This document shows positions 20,844 to 32,747 of a DNA stretch of 64,000 bases, in pieces. A program made the translations under genes and the position numbers. Origin of the DNA: Blastomyces gilchristii SLH14081 (lineage: Eukaryota > Ascomycota > Eurotiomycetes > Onygenales > Ajellomycetaceae); assembly GCF_000003855.2 (NCBI RefSeq), contig NW_003101657.1:404083-468082 (forward strand), read 5' to 3'. The notes under the pieces are model-generated. The model was not told where the DNA came from. It ran no database searches and saw only the letters and a list, made by a program, of their open reading frames with translations. Each line of letters begins with the position of its first letter. The first letter of the stretch is position 1.

Positions 20844-23384
20844 TCAAATAGCAAAGCATGAAGATCTGGTCTCAACTGCAGTTTTTATTGATATAAAAGA
20901 AGCATTTGATCATGTTTCAAAGTCAAAGTTAATTCAGACTTTGAAGATGTTAAAACTGCCACTTTCTCTAATAAAATGAGTTGACTGTTTTATGTCTAAA
21001 AGAATCATACAACTTTTCTTTGATGGAATGAAACAAGACAAGACTGAGATAAAAATAGAAGTGCTGCAAGAATCTTCAATCTCAATCATTTTCTTTGCAA
21101 TATACACTGCATATCTATTCAAAGATAGAAATATGAAAATAGTGCAATCTCTGAGTTATGTAGATGATATTGATCTAGTCTAGAGCTCAAAAACTATCAA
21201 AGAGAATTTGAAAGTGATTGAAAAAGCTGTAAAGAAAACCTTTGTCAGAGCAGATATTAATCAAATTCAATTTGATATAAATAAAACTGAGTTAATTCAT
21301 TTCTTTTCTAGATTCAATGAGAAAGAACTATCTCTAACTCTTTTAAATAGAGAGATTAAACCCAGTGTAAATATTAAATGATTAGAAGTATGATTAAACT
21401 CTAAGTTGAATTTTAAATATTATATTCAACAAAGAACTGTCAAGGCAGAAAGACTATTGAACAACATTATCAGACTATCAAATACAGAAAGAGGTCTATT
21501 CTTCCAGGCTATGAGACAGTTATATATAGCCTGTATTATCTTAGTAGCTGATTATGAAGTTCAAGTTTGATGAAATAATCAAGGAAATTTTACTGAACTC
21601 TTTCAAAGTCTGTAAAACAGAGCTTTGAGAAGAATTCTGAAAGCATTCAAATTATCTTCTATTAAAGCAATGAAAATTGAAGCTTCAATTTCTCCTTCTG
21701 CTATTAGATTTGAAAAGACCTGTATAAACTATGCTCTGAGAGTTATAAAGATGAGCTCAAATCATATAATCAGAGAAAGAGTCTCTTCTTCATTTTCATC
21801 AATTAACTCTGAAAATGAACTGAATTGAAATAGATTTCTTGATTGAAATGAAATAATTCTTCAAAGAAAATACCTTCTCAACTGTACAGACTATGCTCAC
21901 TGATTAAAAATCAATTTTCTTCTTTAAATGTTGAAAAAGTTGATCATGAGAAGTTATTATCATGAAGAGAAAAGCTTGAATCTCTTATAGACTTATAAAT
22001 AAGTGAACTATTTAAAGAGAAAGAATATGAACAGCATTTGAAGAGAATTTCTACAATCAATATAAAAGACTCTATTCTGATTTATTCAGATGACTTAAAA
22101 AATGAGAATTTGAATAGATTAGATGCAGGCATTGCTTATACTAAAGAGAATATTAATTTTATCTCAGATTTCTAAAATTTAGGCTGTGAATCTGAAGTCT
22201 TTGACACTGAACTATTTACAATAGTGAAAGCTTTCAAACTTATTAAAATAAAATCTTATAAAAGAGAAAATAGTTTGAAAGAGACATGAATATTCTCTGA
22301 TAGTCAAGCTGCTTTAAAAAGACTTAGAAATAGTCAGATTTACAATGATCAAATGAATCTTGAACTGATCTTAAACTCTATTTTAAAAATTCAAAAGAGA
22401 AGAATATTAAAGCTGATAATTCATCTACACTGAGTTTCTGCTTATATGAATATTCATGACAATGAATTGACTGATTCAGCTGTAAAAAAAGATTCAGAAT
22501 TAAGCAGATCTATTCAAAAAATTATGTCCTGGTCTTTTATAAAGAGAAAAATAAAAGAATCTTGTTTAGACAAGTGAAATGAAAGCTGGCAGAAACAAAA
22601 GAAGAGTATACATTATTCAAAATTTGAAACAAAACTCAAGTGGAAATCTTGTTTAATTAAATGTAAAAAGAAAATATTCTCATCTATAATACAGCTGAAA
22701 TTAGAACATGACTATTTCAAATCTTATATACAAAGATTTGATGATAGATTTGATTCAATAGAATGCTCATTCTGCAATGCAAATGAGAATTCTGAGTATA
22801 TTGTAATACACTGTGTATTATACAATAGTCTCAGAGTCAGATTAAAAGAGAAGTATAATCTAAATTAATTAAATATAAGATTCTTATTCTCAACTGAGAC
22901 AGAAATTAAATACTTAATAGACTTTCTATCAGAAACTCAAGCAGCTATAAGAAAATGAGTGAATTCAGAAATATCTGAATATGAAGAGGAGGAAATTAAT
23001 CAGATATAGTCTGTTAAAACAGCTATATACTATCTTTTAATAATTTGTTTCATTACAGTCTCTCTTTATTTTACTTTACTTTTTCCTTTCTATTCTTTTC
23101 TATCTATCTATTTAATATGTCTATCTTTAAGACTGTGTTCTCTTTTCTTTTGTCATGATATTGTCAAATGATTTTAAAGTATCAGAAGATGTTAAAATAC
23201 TGCAATTTGTAAACAGTTTTTGTATTCTGAGCTGGAATTTTCTGATTTTACATATCTGAAATTGATGAATGTATAATAGTTAACTTTATAGATATAGGAA
23301 AAACTCTGAGAACTTTTAGTTCTCAGGTAGATGTCATAGTCTCTGACTGCATACATCTATAATTGAAGAAGAATAATAATAATA
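20844..23384 (+). mobile_element. LINE-t: 5'-truncated LINE copy
   Basis: 2541 bp matching LINE-1 from within RT (FIDIKEAFDHV region) through RNase H, the 3' UTR hairpin and (TAA)n. A 12-bp TSD, ATTACAAATGAT (20832-20843) and ATTATAAATGAT (23385-23396), flanks it. 5' truncation is typical of incomplete target-primed reverse transcription. It lies in the same Copia-2 element as LINE-1 and is RIP-mutated. Its RT active site reads YVDDI, closer to the ancestral motif than LINE-1's YVNDI. Confidence 0.87.
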
Positions 23385-23396
23385 ATTATAAATGAT

Positions 23397-23880
23397 CAAG
23401 AAGGCATTCTCTCATTCACACTCAGACTTCTACAAGTCTCAAAATTTATTTTCTAATACTGTTTTCACTGTTATCAACAATACATCTACCTCAACAGCAT
23501 TCATACCGACTTCAAGAATTCATAGATCTCAACTGCCAGATTCACTGAACCACTGAACAGATGTTGAAAAACACTCATATCATGAAGAATCTGAGAACAC
23601 TAGACTTCATCTCTATGCTAGAGAATTGCTGTCTCTTCTCAAATGATTGATTAATTGTCTTCTTCTATGTGAATGATATCATCATTCTATCCCGATGAGA
23701 GGATTCAGATGAAAGATATCAATCCGAGAACATGTTCAATCTGGTAATATTACAGTTAATTGAGTGCCTACGGCTCAGATGCCAGTGAATAGCCTCACTA
23801 AGACTCTGCCATGCCAGAAACATACAGAATTCATCAAGATGCTAGGCCTAGTTGATATATCAGATATCATCAAGATGTAA
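23397..23880 (+). pseudogene. Copia-2 RT and RNase H remnants
   Basis: It continues the polyprotein after the truncated LINE. SRIHRSQLPDSLNHWTDVEK is the start of the Copia RT domain. FYVNDIIILSR is the YVDD box, reached with about 100 residues of RT palm missing. VPTAQMPVNSLTKTLPCQKH and FIKMLGLVDISD are the RNase H C-terminus. The stop is TAA 23878. It confirms a large internal deletion in pol. Confidence 0.75.
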
Positions 23881-24015
23881 GCAGAATAAATAATTTATCT
23901 TGATGTAATCTCTACAGATTCATCTACACTCTTTTTGTTGCAGATTCATCTATACTATTCTTATTACAGCTTTATTTACACTTTCATTTACATGTTACAT
24001 TCACTGAAGAGAGTG

Positions 24016-24283
24016 TGTCAGGAAAAAGAGGTTATACACTACTGAACACTGTCAACATTGTATTACTACAATATTTCTCATTATTATCAGCTTACTACAA
24101 CACTCATCTAATACTTGCTTATACTAGCTCTCTTGACTCACACATATATTTTACTATAAATAGCTCTATCTTTTGTATGAAATAGATATATTAGAAGAGG
24201 CATGAATAATATAACAAGCAGATCTTTATACACATAAGATTCATATGTCTTCAACATATTCATCCGTGACACTCATTCCGACA
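24016..24283 (+). repeat. Copia-2 3' LTR (268 bp)
   Basis: Starts TGTCAGG and ends CCGACA, followed by the TATCT duplication. It is preceded by a purine-rich GAAGAGAG stretch (polypurine tract). Confidence 0.88.
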
Positions 24284-24288
24284 TATCT

Positions 24289-27200
24289 TAAATCTCAATG
24301 TAGTCAGATGCTCTGTTGTGAGGAAATACTATATTTCTACAGCTTGCTTCATTTCATATAGACTCTGATAAAGTAATCTCATTAAGCTCTCTCTATCATG
24401 TTTAACATCTGTGAGCAGTTGTATATAGATTATCTCATTCTGAGATAATATGTCATTTAAAAACGCAGACACATAGTCAATCAATTTAATCTTCCATTCT
24501 TTGACAGTTGATATAGTGAATAGACTATGTGATGTAGGCCCTGATATCACTACAGTATACAATCTCATATAATAAATACTCTGCTGTTGTAAGAACTCTC
24601 TAATCACTCAGCAAGCTCTAAAACAGATGATTTATTCCTTATTATTAAACTTCTGATCATATACTTATTTGTCTGTGAGAATATTCATTTCCAGGGTCTT
24701 CTCAATGATAATATATGTCTTCTTCTATTTAAATATCTTAATCTTCTTTTTCATTATCTTATGTCAATAGTTTCAGTCTGAGCTTCTCTTGACTTCTGTC
24801 AGTGTAGTTGGTCAGTCTGTCAGAATACTTAGAACAGAATCTTTCTCATTAACAGAGTCTTCAGAGTCTTCATTCATGACAAGCTGTGTCTCATTATCTA
24901 GAAGATAGATTGAGTCAATTGTACTCTCTAAGTCTCTATTAGTAATCATCTTCAAAACATCTGACTTTTTCTTTATAAGTCTTCTTAGAAGACAGTGTTA
25001 TCATTCCTCTCTAACATCTAGAATATTCAATTTATTAGACAATTCATTGAATTCTCTCATTGTATTTACAGATGTATTTGCACCCATGTCAAGAGCTTTA
25101 TCAAATATGATATCTCATGCAATCTCAAGACAGCATGCAATAGAATCTCACACATGATATTAATGTAATTCTTGATATTCAATCAGCTGTCATTTCTTGC
25201 TGTCAGTTCTATTTGTGAGTTTATTTGACACTTTTAAATCCTTCTTATAGATCTTGCACTCTCATCTCTGTATTCAATAAATAGAAGATTGCATCTCAGT
25301 CCAAGCTTTAAAAGATGTAAGTGATGTTTCTTTCTTACATTCAAATATCTTTGTTGATATTGAGAATATGTTGATTATCATGATCATGACTTATATTACT
25401 TCATCTCAAAGTTCTCTTTCTACTTTACTATTAAATAGTAGACTTTATATCTTTTCTGTAACTATTCAATTCACATGTTTCACTGAGTTATTTGATTATA
25501 GTGTGTCAGATGTAGTCATTTCATATGCTATTTCTTTACTCTGATAGTAAATCTTAAGTTCTTGACTTTTGAACTCTTCTTCATTATTCTAGTGTAGGGT
25601 TTCAACTTGATGTTGTATAGTTATCTTAATACTTATAATGAAATTCATTAATCTTGTAGTAGATTCTTTCTTTCTTATTATAAGAATTACTCATCTATAA
25701 CAGATTACATTATCTATTATACTCAATTAGTAGCTTGCATTCTCTCTAGTGAGAGTGTCATTTTCATTGAAAAGTGTTTTTCCACCCTCTGTCAGATTGA
25801 TAAAGAATCTCATTATCAGCTTAACAGCTCATATTATAGATATGAAGATTGAACATGTTATTTTTGCCTGGACATAGATCTTACAGAATGGTAAAACTCT
25901 GTCATTCTTTATTCTCATTTCTAGATGTGAATCTGCTGTTATTTTTATAATATTCACAGAATTCAGATATTCTAGCTTTTAATACTATTATATCATTGTA
26001 AGTTCTATAATCTTTATATCATTTCTGTCAGATAGTATCAATATTGTGTTATCTTTCATCTGTAATATATTCACAGGTTTAAAGTCATCATTGAGTATAG
26101 TAAACTGAATCAAGTCTCTGTATATAATCAGTCTTTTCATCTCATAGATATCATTCTTATTTAATCTTGCTGTAAATGAGAACATGTGATCAGAAGATAT
26201 AATCAATATAGTATGATTATTCTCATATATTAACTGCTTATAGGTATAACTCTGATGTATAAGCTTACTCATACTTATGAGATTCACTTCTAACTTCAGA
26301 ATATAACAGATATTATTTAACAGTATATCTGCTTCTTTCACTGAAATCTTTGTATCTTCTATAGCTGCAGCAGAGATCACTGTTTTATCTGCTATTTTCA
26401 ACATCACTTTCATCTTCTGAGGTTTTGCTACAATAAGATCTCTGTGAGATGTAATGTGAGTATCTGATTCAGAGTCTAGAATTCAGATATCTTTTTCTAT
26501 CTGATCACTTACATAGATCTTTTCTTTAATGTAAAATACTTACTTTATAACACTGTGAACAGAAGCAGTGTCTGTATTCTTTACATTCTTGTCATTATTC
26601 TTATTTCTATTGATGTTGAAATTCAAATTTGAAGAATATTTCTCAGAGTATTTCTTTCAACAGTCAGTCTGAATATGATTAATCTTTTGATAATAATAGC
26701 AGATTCTCACATCATTATCTCTATATTCAGATTTAAATTCAGTGTTCTTATTCTTATTATTATCTTTCTCTTTGTTCTTGTCTTTCTTATTCTTATCTTA
26801 CATGTTATTGATAGAATTTCTAGATACATCAGTATTTACTTTATTTACAGTAGAGAGTTATAAAAGAATATCACAGCACAGACTTATAAAATTATTCTCT
26901 AAGAGTTAAGTATTATTCTTGTCAATTTGATTTATTCAATTTCTTATAAATGAGACTTAATCTCTATTAACTTCTGTAAGCAGTCTGTTGAAAAACATGA
27001 CATTCAGAATCTTATATTCTAGATGTATATAGTCAGTTCTTATAACAATTAATCATTCAATGAAAGCTCTGTCAGATTCTTTACTTTTAAAGATTATTTT
27101 AATAAGCTCTTTAAATAAATGAGTTCTATATACAGCAGATCTCTCAGAAAAGTTATTCTCTATAATAGTTTATAGAGTATAAGTTGATAATTTAAACTTC

Positions 27201-27867
27201 TTAAGTATAGTGAAATGAGTTTTAATCTGCAGAGCAATTGTAGATTATATATAATTATATAATTAAGATTGCATTCTTTTCAGAAATATTATATACTCAT
27301 AGTAGCATTCTCATTAAGATTATTATTTTTAAGAATATTATTAATTTCAGACTGTTCTATAGTTAAAAGAATTTTCTCTCTCTACATTAAGTAGTTAATG
27401 AATTCAGTGAGAACTATTGATCTTTTAATAAGTCTTACTTAGCTTCTGAATTCTTTGAGAACTTTTATTATAACAGATGTCTTCTCTTTCTATTAAAGAT
27501 ATTCTGTTAGATCTGCTCTCATCTTATTATCTGCAGAGTCATCTCTACTGATCTTTATCTACTTAATCTCATACTGAAGTCTTATAATTTCTAGTCTCAT
27601 ACAAGTCTTCTTACTTACTGAGCTATTATTATTCTAGTCACTTAAGCTCTCTGCATTGTCTGACATCTCACTGATACCTTTAATCAGGTTTTTATATTCA
27701 TTGAACTTATCAGACTGTTTCTCTGTAATTGTTTCTTTCAGCTTCTCAGAAGCTGTCTTTCAATTCATTATTAATGTTAGTAATGATCTGTGATCTTGTG
27801 TCTGCTGTTCTGATATCTTCTCATTTCTTCACCTTGAAAGTATACATTCTTTTGTTAAGTCAGGCAT
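24289..27867 (-). pseudogene. Copia-1 gag, protease, integrase and RT N-terminus
   Basis: From ATG 27867 on the minus strand. The gag region is Lys/Glu/Asn-rich. A zinc knuckle, CYYYQKINHIQTDC, lies at about 26650-26700 (third Cys-equivalent changed to Tyr, a G-to-A RIP change). The protease WILDSESDTHITSH is near 26480. A strand-rich region at 25988-26413 (ILLNNICYILKLEVNLISMS) is the rest of protease and GAG-pre-integrase. Decayed integrase covers about 24640-25980. RT begins LIDYVSAFLNDILSQNEIIY, then LLYQSLYEMKQA, and stops at the Copia-2 insertion. The remainder is at 8967-10022. Stops abound, mostly at Trp positions. Confidence 0.8.
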
Positions 27868-27999
27868 TTCTCTGAATCTTAGATTAATCATAAGTTCAAT
27901 CACTTATAAAAAACATCTAGGCATGTATAACAATATGTGAAGATGTAGTTAACATGTTATTTCAGCAGTTTTCATTAGCTTAATAAGAGCTTCATAACC

Positions 28000-28108
28000 T
28001 CTTGAAGAATAACATTGTTGTGTTGTATTGTAATCTAACTACGCGACTTACACTAAATGAATAGATTGAGATGGCACGTGACTAGAGTAGGTGTAGTAAT
28101 CACTAACA
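28000..28108 (-). repeat. Copia-1 5' LTR (109 bp)
   Basis: Pairs with 8653-8761. It is more heavily G-to-A/C-to-T mutated and is followed on the plus strand by the AATCT duplication. Confidence 0.8.
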
Positions 28109-28113
28109 AATCT

Positions 28114-28313
28114 ACGCCGCTTTTTTGCGGAGCGAAGCGAAGCAATATGTGAGGTGCTTTAAAAATCTGATTAGAATAGAAGATGCGATCTTGTAGGCCT
28201 CATTCTGTAATATAATTGATTGAAAAAATGCATACTCTATATAACTGCCTGTAGAGAAAGCTGTAATGACCTGTATAGATAGTCATCACTCATTAAGCAG
28301 GTAATTACTGTTT
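28114..28313. other. AT-rich spacer between Copia-1 and SINE-b
   Basis: No gene. It has a small GC-rich inverted stretch (CCGCTTTTTTGCGG) and GCGAAGCGAAGC near 28118-28143, then AT-rich sequence up to the SINE-b target duplication. Confidence 0.5.
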
Positions 28314-28327
28314 CAATTACTGCAACT

Positions 28328-29344
28328 TTTATTATTATTATTATTCTTCAATTATAGATGTATGCAGTCAGAGACTATGACATCTACCTGAGAACTTTTA
28401 GTTCTCAGGGTTTTTTCTATATCTGTAAAGTTAACTATTATACATTCATCAATTTCAGATATGTAAAATCAGAAAATTCCAGCTCAGAATACAAAAACTG
28501 TTTACAAATTGCAGTGTTTTAACATCTTCTGATACTTTGAAATCATTTGACAATATCATGACAAAGGAAAAGAGAAAAAGAATACAGTCTTAAAGCTACA
28601 GAATAAGACCTCTGCAGTTTACACCTTAAGCTATATATATATTTTAACACTCTATATAATCAACTGCCACCTCTGTCCTCTCAGGCCCGCTTCAGGGGTT
28701 ATCATTCCTTCTAAAGGGCTGCCGCTCAGCTAGCTCCTGTAACTAGCTTATTCATAAGTGAAATTCTTACTAAGAATAACACCAGAGCTACTCAATTCTA
28801 GTTAAGTCTCTAATCTTTCAGCTGTCAATCTCAGCATTCTAGCCTATTAATTAACTGTCACAGTCTTGCTTATACTAATCATCTATTAAGAATGCCTAGG
28901 TCTCATCTCATCTAGGTTCTTACTAGGCTCAGAGTGTTCTAATCAGATAGTTTTTAAATCTCATTCCTCAGAAGTGAGTGTCTAGAGTGAGGGGAATGAG
29001 ACCTGATCAGTTAAGCTTGACAATGATTCACTATTCTGCAGGCATTCTAGATCTCAATCACTCTAGTACTGATCTAACTTGAAGCATCTGAGAGACTGTT
29101 AATTCTAAGATCAGTGAGAATTAGCACTCAGAAACCTCTGAAATGAATATCTTAAGCTTGACAATGATTTGCTATAGTGTATTCAGAGGCTTCTGATACT
29201 GTTTTATAACTTAACAGTAAAAGCTGTGATTAAGATGACTCTTGCAGAGTTCAAACCTGCTCTCTCTTGACATTCATTCCCCGGGGGGAAGGCCGCTAAT
29301 TGAGGCTTCATAGTAGCGTAGTTAACCACTACGTCACCGGGCCT
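28328..29344 (-). mobile_element. SINE-b: about 1-kb tRNA-headed element with LINE-derived 3' end
   Basis: A perfect 14-bp TSD, CAATTACTGCAACT, flanks it (28314-28327, 29345-29358). On the minus strand it starts GGCCCGGTGACGTAGTGG, with an A box TGACGTAGTGG (29326-29336) and a B box GGTTTGAACTC (29247-29257, one C-to-T change). A body of about 650 bp follows with no reading frame. The last 268 bp (28328-28595) are almost identical to the LINE 3' UTR, including hairpin and (TAA)n. The layout is head (pol III promoter), unique body, partner-LINE tail. It is unusually long for a SINE. Confidence 0.87.
28387..28409 (-). other. LINE-type 3' hairpin in SINE-b
   Basis: A perfect 10-bp stem identical to the LINE hairpin at 20176-20198. 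Confidence 0.85.
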
Positions 29345-29358
29345 CAATTACTGCAACT

Positions 29359-30243
29359 GCTGCTGCTGCAATATAATAAAACACTTTTTCATATATAAGT
29401 GTGATATAACTAATCTATCTCTTTCTGCAAAGATTCAGTTCTTCTTTAAATTAATACTCAGTGATGTTTTTAATTAATATCACTATTAGACTGATCAGTG
29501 AAACTATAAATTTCATATTTAATCACATTTAATCTGATTTCATACATTTCTTGATGTGAGTCTCATCAGAATCAAGTATTAAAAAAACCTAAAAATGAAT
29601 CATTTCTTTCAGAAATAATGTGAAAAATAATCAGATTTAATTTAAGAATAGTGAAATAAAAGTAATTTCTCAGAATAAACAGTAAAAGATAATCATTCTA
29701 TTAAAATCAGAATAAGACTGAGACTGAAGATTAAATTCAGTCTTATTCAGTTTATTCAGTGATTACTTATATAATCAGAATTTGATAATAATTATTAATA
29801 ATACTTATAAAACAATTAAATATATTCTTATATAAGTTTATTCTTTACTTTTTTATAAAAACTATACTTCTCTAATATACTGTGATCAGAGATATTAAAC
29901 CATCTAATAATTTTATATTTTATAATTATAAGTTTCTTAATTATTTCTTCTTATAATTATCTCTGATAATAGTGATAAAGATCTTAGTTTGAGTTGAACT
30001 TTCACTTTATTTTTATCTCTGTTAATAAAATTGTTAGAATATTATATATTATTAGTATAATAGTTAAATATATACTCTCAATAATTTTTTATAACTCTAG
30101 AATTAATTTAATATATAAATTCATCAAATTGTCTTGAAGATAGTAATTAAATTTAATTTTATAAGTATATAGTTTTATCTGATTTTTAGTTATAATTAAT
30201 ATATATAAGTTCTGTTTTAAAGTTAGTATTATAGTTCTATATA
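29359..30243. other. AT-rich spacer with a solo TIR remnant
   Basis: No gene. From 29489 to about 29640 it resembles the outer end of the long-TIR element (GACTGATCAG...TTTCATATTTAATCAC...ATACATTTCTTG). This is a decayed or truncated relative in the same orientation as the left arm. The remainder is very AT-rich without recognisable content. Confidence 0.5.
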
Positions 30244-30765
30244 GACTGACCGCTGGAATTATGAATTTCATATTTGATTTTATTTAACCTGATCTCATAC
30301 ATTTCTTGATATGAATTCTGCTGAGACTAGTCATTAAAAAGCATATAAAGTGACTATATATGAGATCTTAAAATGAAATCATGACTTGAAAAAAGTGAGA
30401 AAGTAATCTCATTTGATTTCATTTAGTCTCATTCTTGACATAAAGTTACTATTTTTAGACATTTTAAGGTTTTTTTTAGACTATTTTTAATTTTTTAAAA
30501 AGTAATGCCTTTTGATAACACTTAAATGAGATTTAAAGTCATTTAAAGCAATAAAAATAATTTAAATTGAGAAGTGAAAATCATGATCTCATTTGAAAAA
30601 TGTGATAAGAGTAGACAGTAAGTCTCACTGAGACAGTATGAGACTACTATCTAATGTTAAAACTGTGTAATGAGATTGGTTGAATTGATAATAGAACTAT
30701 CAAAAAATCTGATTCTGATCTCAGACACAGTCACACAGTCAGTCTAATTATTATAAGAGAAAATA
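30244..30765 (+). repeat. Left long TIR
   Basis: Inverted match to 31808-32312. Shared landmarks include TAGACATTTTAAGGTTTTTT, CAGTAAGTCTCACTGAGACA and CAGACACAGTCACACAGTCA (the last differs in the right arm by RIP-like changes). Confidence 0.8.
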
Positions 30766-31139
30766 ATCTTTTTTCTTAACTTAGTTATAATTTTAGTACT
30801 AAATCAGATTGAATATTATTAATATATAAAAGTAAATAAATAATCTTGATTAATCTCTATTATATTTCTTGAAATATATTAATATTATTAAAGAGAGTAT
30901 TATTAAATTATATTATTAGATAATATTATTAAAAATATATTAATATTATAAATATCAATGTTGAAAAAATGTTAATACTTATATATTATAGTAATTTATG
31001 AATCATGATAGTTAAATATATATATATATATATTATTTCTGATATTAATTACAACTTGTATAATAATTTTTAAAAACTGAAAATTAATTCTAGTTATTAC
31101 TTAATAGTTATAAGTCTATAAGTAACTAATATAGAAAAG

Positions 31140-31760
31140 AAAAAACCTTTTTCTACTTATTATCTTTCTTCTCTTTCTTATTCTTCTTATTCTTCTTTAT
31201 TATTCACTTCTTATTCTAATTCTTCTTCTTCTTCTTCTTATCTGAGATAATAATCATCTCAAAATCTCTCTTTACTATCTTCTTAGAGAAGAGTTTCTGC
31301 TGTTTTCTCTCAGTCAGATTAATCTGTATCTTAAAATCTCACATTTTCTGATCTACTGTCTCAGGTTTTATCTCAGTGATAAGTAGATTGATATACTCAG
31401 AGAGCAGAGATATCTTCTCAATATTCTAAAGTATAAAGTATATTTAAGATCTGAATAAGGTCTTAATTTTCTTCTTCTCTGTCAGCTTCTGCCAATTAAT
31501 TAGAAAACAGAAGTGTTATTAAAATTTATTATCTTTTAATAAAAAACTTATCAGTTTTGACTTCTTTATCTTTTACTTTAATATTCTCTAAATCTTCTTC
31601 TACTGTTATATATTTATAGTAATACTCTTCTTCTCTCTCTCTCTCTTTATCTTGATCTCAAATCATTCTCAGAACTTTTTCTGATCTTATTACTACTGTG
31701 TAAGACTCTTTACTATCTTCTTTTTCAATCTCTTATATATGATATCATCTGTATTATTTG
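31140..31760 (-). pseudogene. Decayed coding relic inside the long-TIR element
   Basis: On the minus strand, fragments read as a charged, helical protein broken by stops at probable Trp/Gln positions. They include EYINLLITEIKPETVDQKM, INLTERKQQKLFSKKIVKRD and a terminal Lys/Asn-rich run. A basic C-terminal tail is common in fungal pogo/Tc1-type transposases, but no DDE motif is visible. The assignment as a transposase remnant is inference from position between TIRs. Confidence 0.4.
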
Positions 31761-31807
31761 TATACTTAGTTCAGTATATATTTATCAGAAGTATTACTGT
31801 GTAAGAA

Positions 31808-32312
31808 TTAGACTGACCGTGTGACCGTGTCTGACATCAGAACCAGATTTTTTGATAGTCTCATTACTAATTCAACTGATCTCATTACACAGTTTTAACA
31901 TTAGATAGTAGTCTCATACTGTCCCAGTGAGACTTACTGTCTACTCTTATCACATTTTTCAAATGAAATCATGATTTTCACTTCTCAATTTAAATTATTT
32001 TTATTGCTTTAAATGACTTTAAATCTCATTTAAGCATTATCAAAAAGTGTCACTTTTTAAAAAATTAAAAATAGTCTAAAAAAAACCTTAAAATGTCTAA
32101 AAATAGTAACTGTATGCTAAGAATGAGACTAAATGAAATCAAATGAGATCACTTTCTCATTTTTTTCAAGTCATGATTTCATTTTAGAATCTGATATATA
32201 GTTACTTTGCATGTTTTTTTAATAGCTAGTCCCAGCGGGATTCATGCCAAGAAATGTATGAGATCAGACCAAATGAAATCAAACATGAAATGCATGATCT
32301 CAGTGATCAGTC
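31808..32312 (-). repeat. Right long TIR
   Basis: Inverted copy of 30244-30765. Its outer end lies one or two bases from the start of the Gypsy-C 3' LTR remnant. Confidence 0.8.
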
Positions 32313-32314
32313 TA

Positions 32315-32371
32315 GTAAGAATCAGTACTTGCAGGTAATTATTCAGGTGTTTGCAGCTTGGCGTGATATGT
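32315..32371 (-). repeat. Gypsy-C 3' LTR, outer fragment
   Basis: GTAAGAATCAGTACTTGCAG and onward matches the LTR at 63222. It ends with GCGTGATATGT, which is repeated at 40018-40028 after the LINE-2 insertion. Confidence 0.8.
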
Positions 32372-32434
32372 TCTTATTATTATTATTATTATTCTTCAAT
32401 TATAGATGTATGCAGTTAGAGACTATGACATCTA

Positions 32435-32457
32435 CCTGAGAACTTTTAGTTCCCAGG
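32435..32457 (-). other. LINE-2 3' hairpin
   Basis: Same 10-bp stem as in LINE-1, with one change (TTCCCAGG for TTCTCAGG). Confidence 0.8.
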
Positions 32458-32747
32458 GTTTTTCCTATATCTGTAAAGTTAACTATTATACATTCATCAA
32501 TTTCAGATATGCAAAATCAGAAAATTCCAGCTCAGAATACAAAAATCATTTACAAATTGCAGTGTTTTAACATCTTCTGATACTTTGAAATCATTTGACA
32601 ATATCATGACAAAGGAAAAGAGAATACAGTCTTAAAGATAGACACATTAAATAGATAGATAGAAAGAAATTGAAAGGAAAAGATAAAGTAAAGAAAGACT
32701 GTAACAAAACAAATTATTAAAAGATAGTATATAGCTGTTTTAACAGA

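Larger units (their letters stand above)
10028..24283 (+). mobile_element. Copia-2: non-autonomous Ty1/Copia element nested in Copia-1
   Basis: Two 268-bp LTRs (10028-10295, 24016-24283) begin TGTCAGG (right copy; TATCAGG in the left) and end CCGACA (TCAATA in the left); these differences are all C/T or G/A. A perfect 5-bp TSD, TATCT, shows it inserted into the RT region of Copia-1. Internal coding (plus) includes gag, a zinc-knuckle remnant, protease, GAG-pre-integrase, an INT-RT linker and fragments of RT and RNase H. The integrase core and most of RT are missing. It carries two LINE insertions, one of which holds SINE-a. Confidence 0.87.
8653..28108 (-). mobile_element. Copia-1: Ty1/Copia LTR retrotransposon, RIP-decayed, split by Copia-2
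   Basis: Both ends carry a 109-bp LTR (8653-8761 and 28000-28108) starting TGTTRGTGATTAC on the minus strand. The flanks are AACCT (8648-8652) and AATCT (28109-28113), a 5-bp TSD with one C/T difference. A purine tract, AAGGGGGGG (minus), directly abuts the 3' LTR, and a GGTTATGAAGCTC primer-site-like stretch follows the 5' LTR. Removing the 14.26-kb Copia-2 insert leaves about 5.2 kb, the usual Copia size. The domain order on the minus strand is gag with zinc knuckle, protease, integrase, RT, RNase H. Every frame is broken mainly at Trp codons. Confidence 0.85.
30244..32312. mobile_element. DNA element with about 0.5-kb terminal inverted repeats
   Basis: The left arm (30244-30765) and right arm (31808-32312) are inverted copies over about 500 bp. 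Their outer ends read GACTGACC and (right, complemented) GACTGATCA. Both arms abut TA dinucleotides, suggesting a TA target duplication as in Tc1/mariner-like elements. The core contains a decayed minus-strand coding relic (31140-31760) ending in a Lys-rich tail. No transposase catalytic motif could be recognised, so the superfamily is uncertain. Confidence 0.7.
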
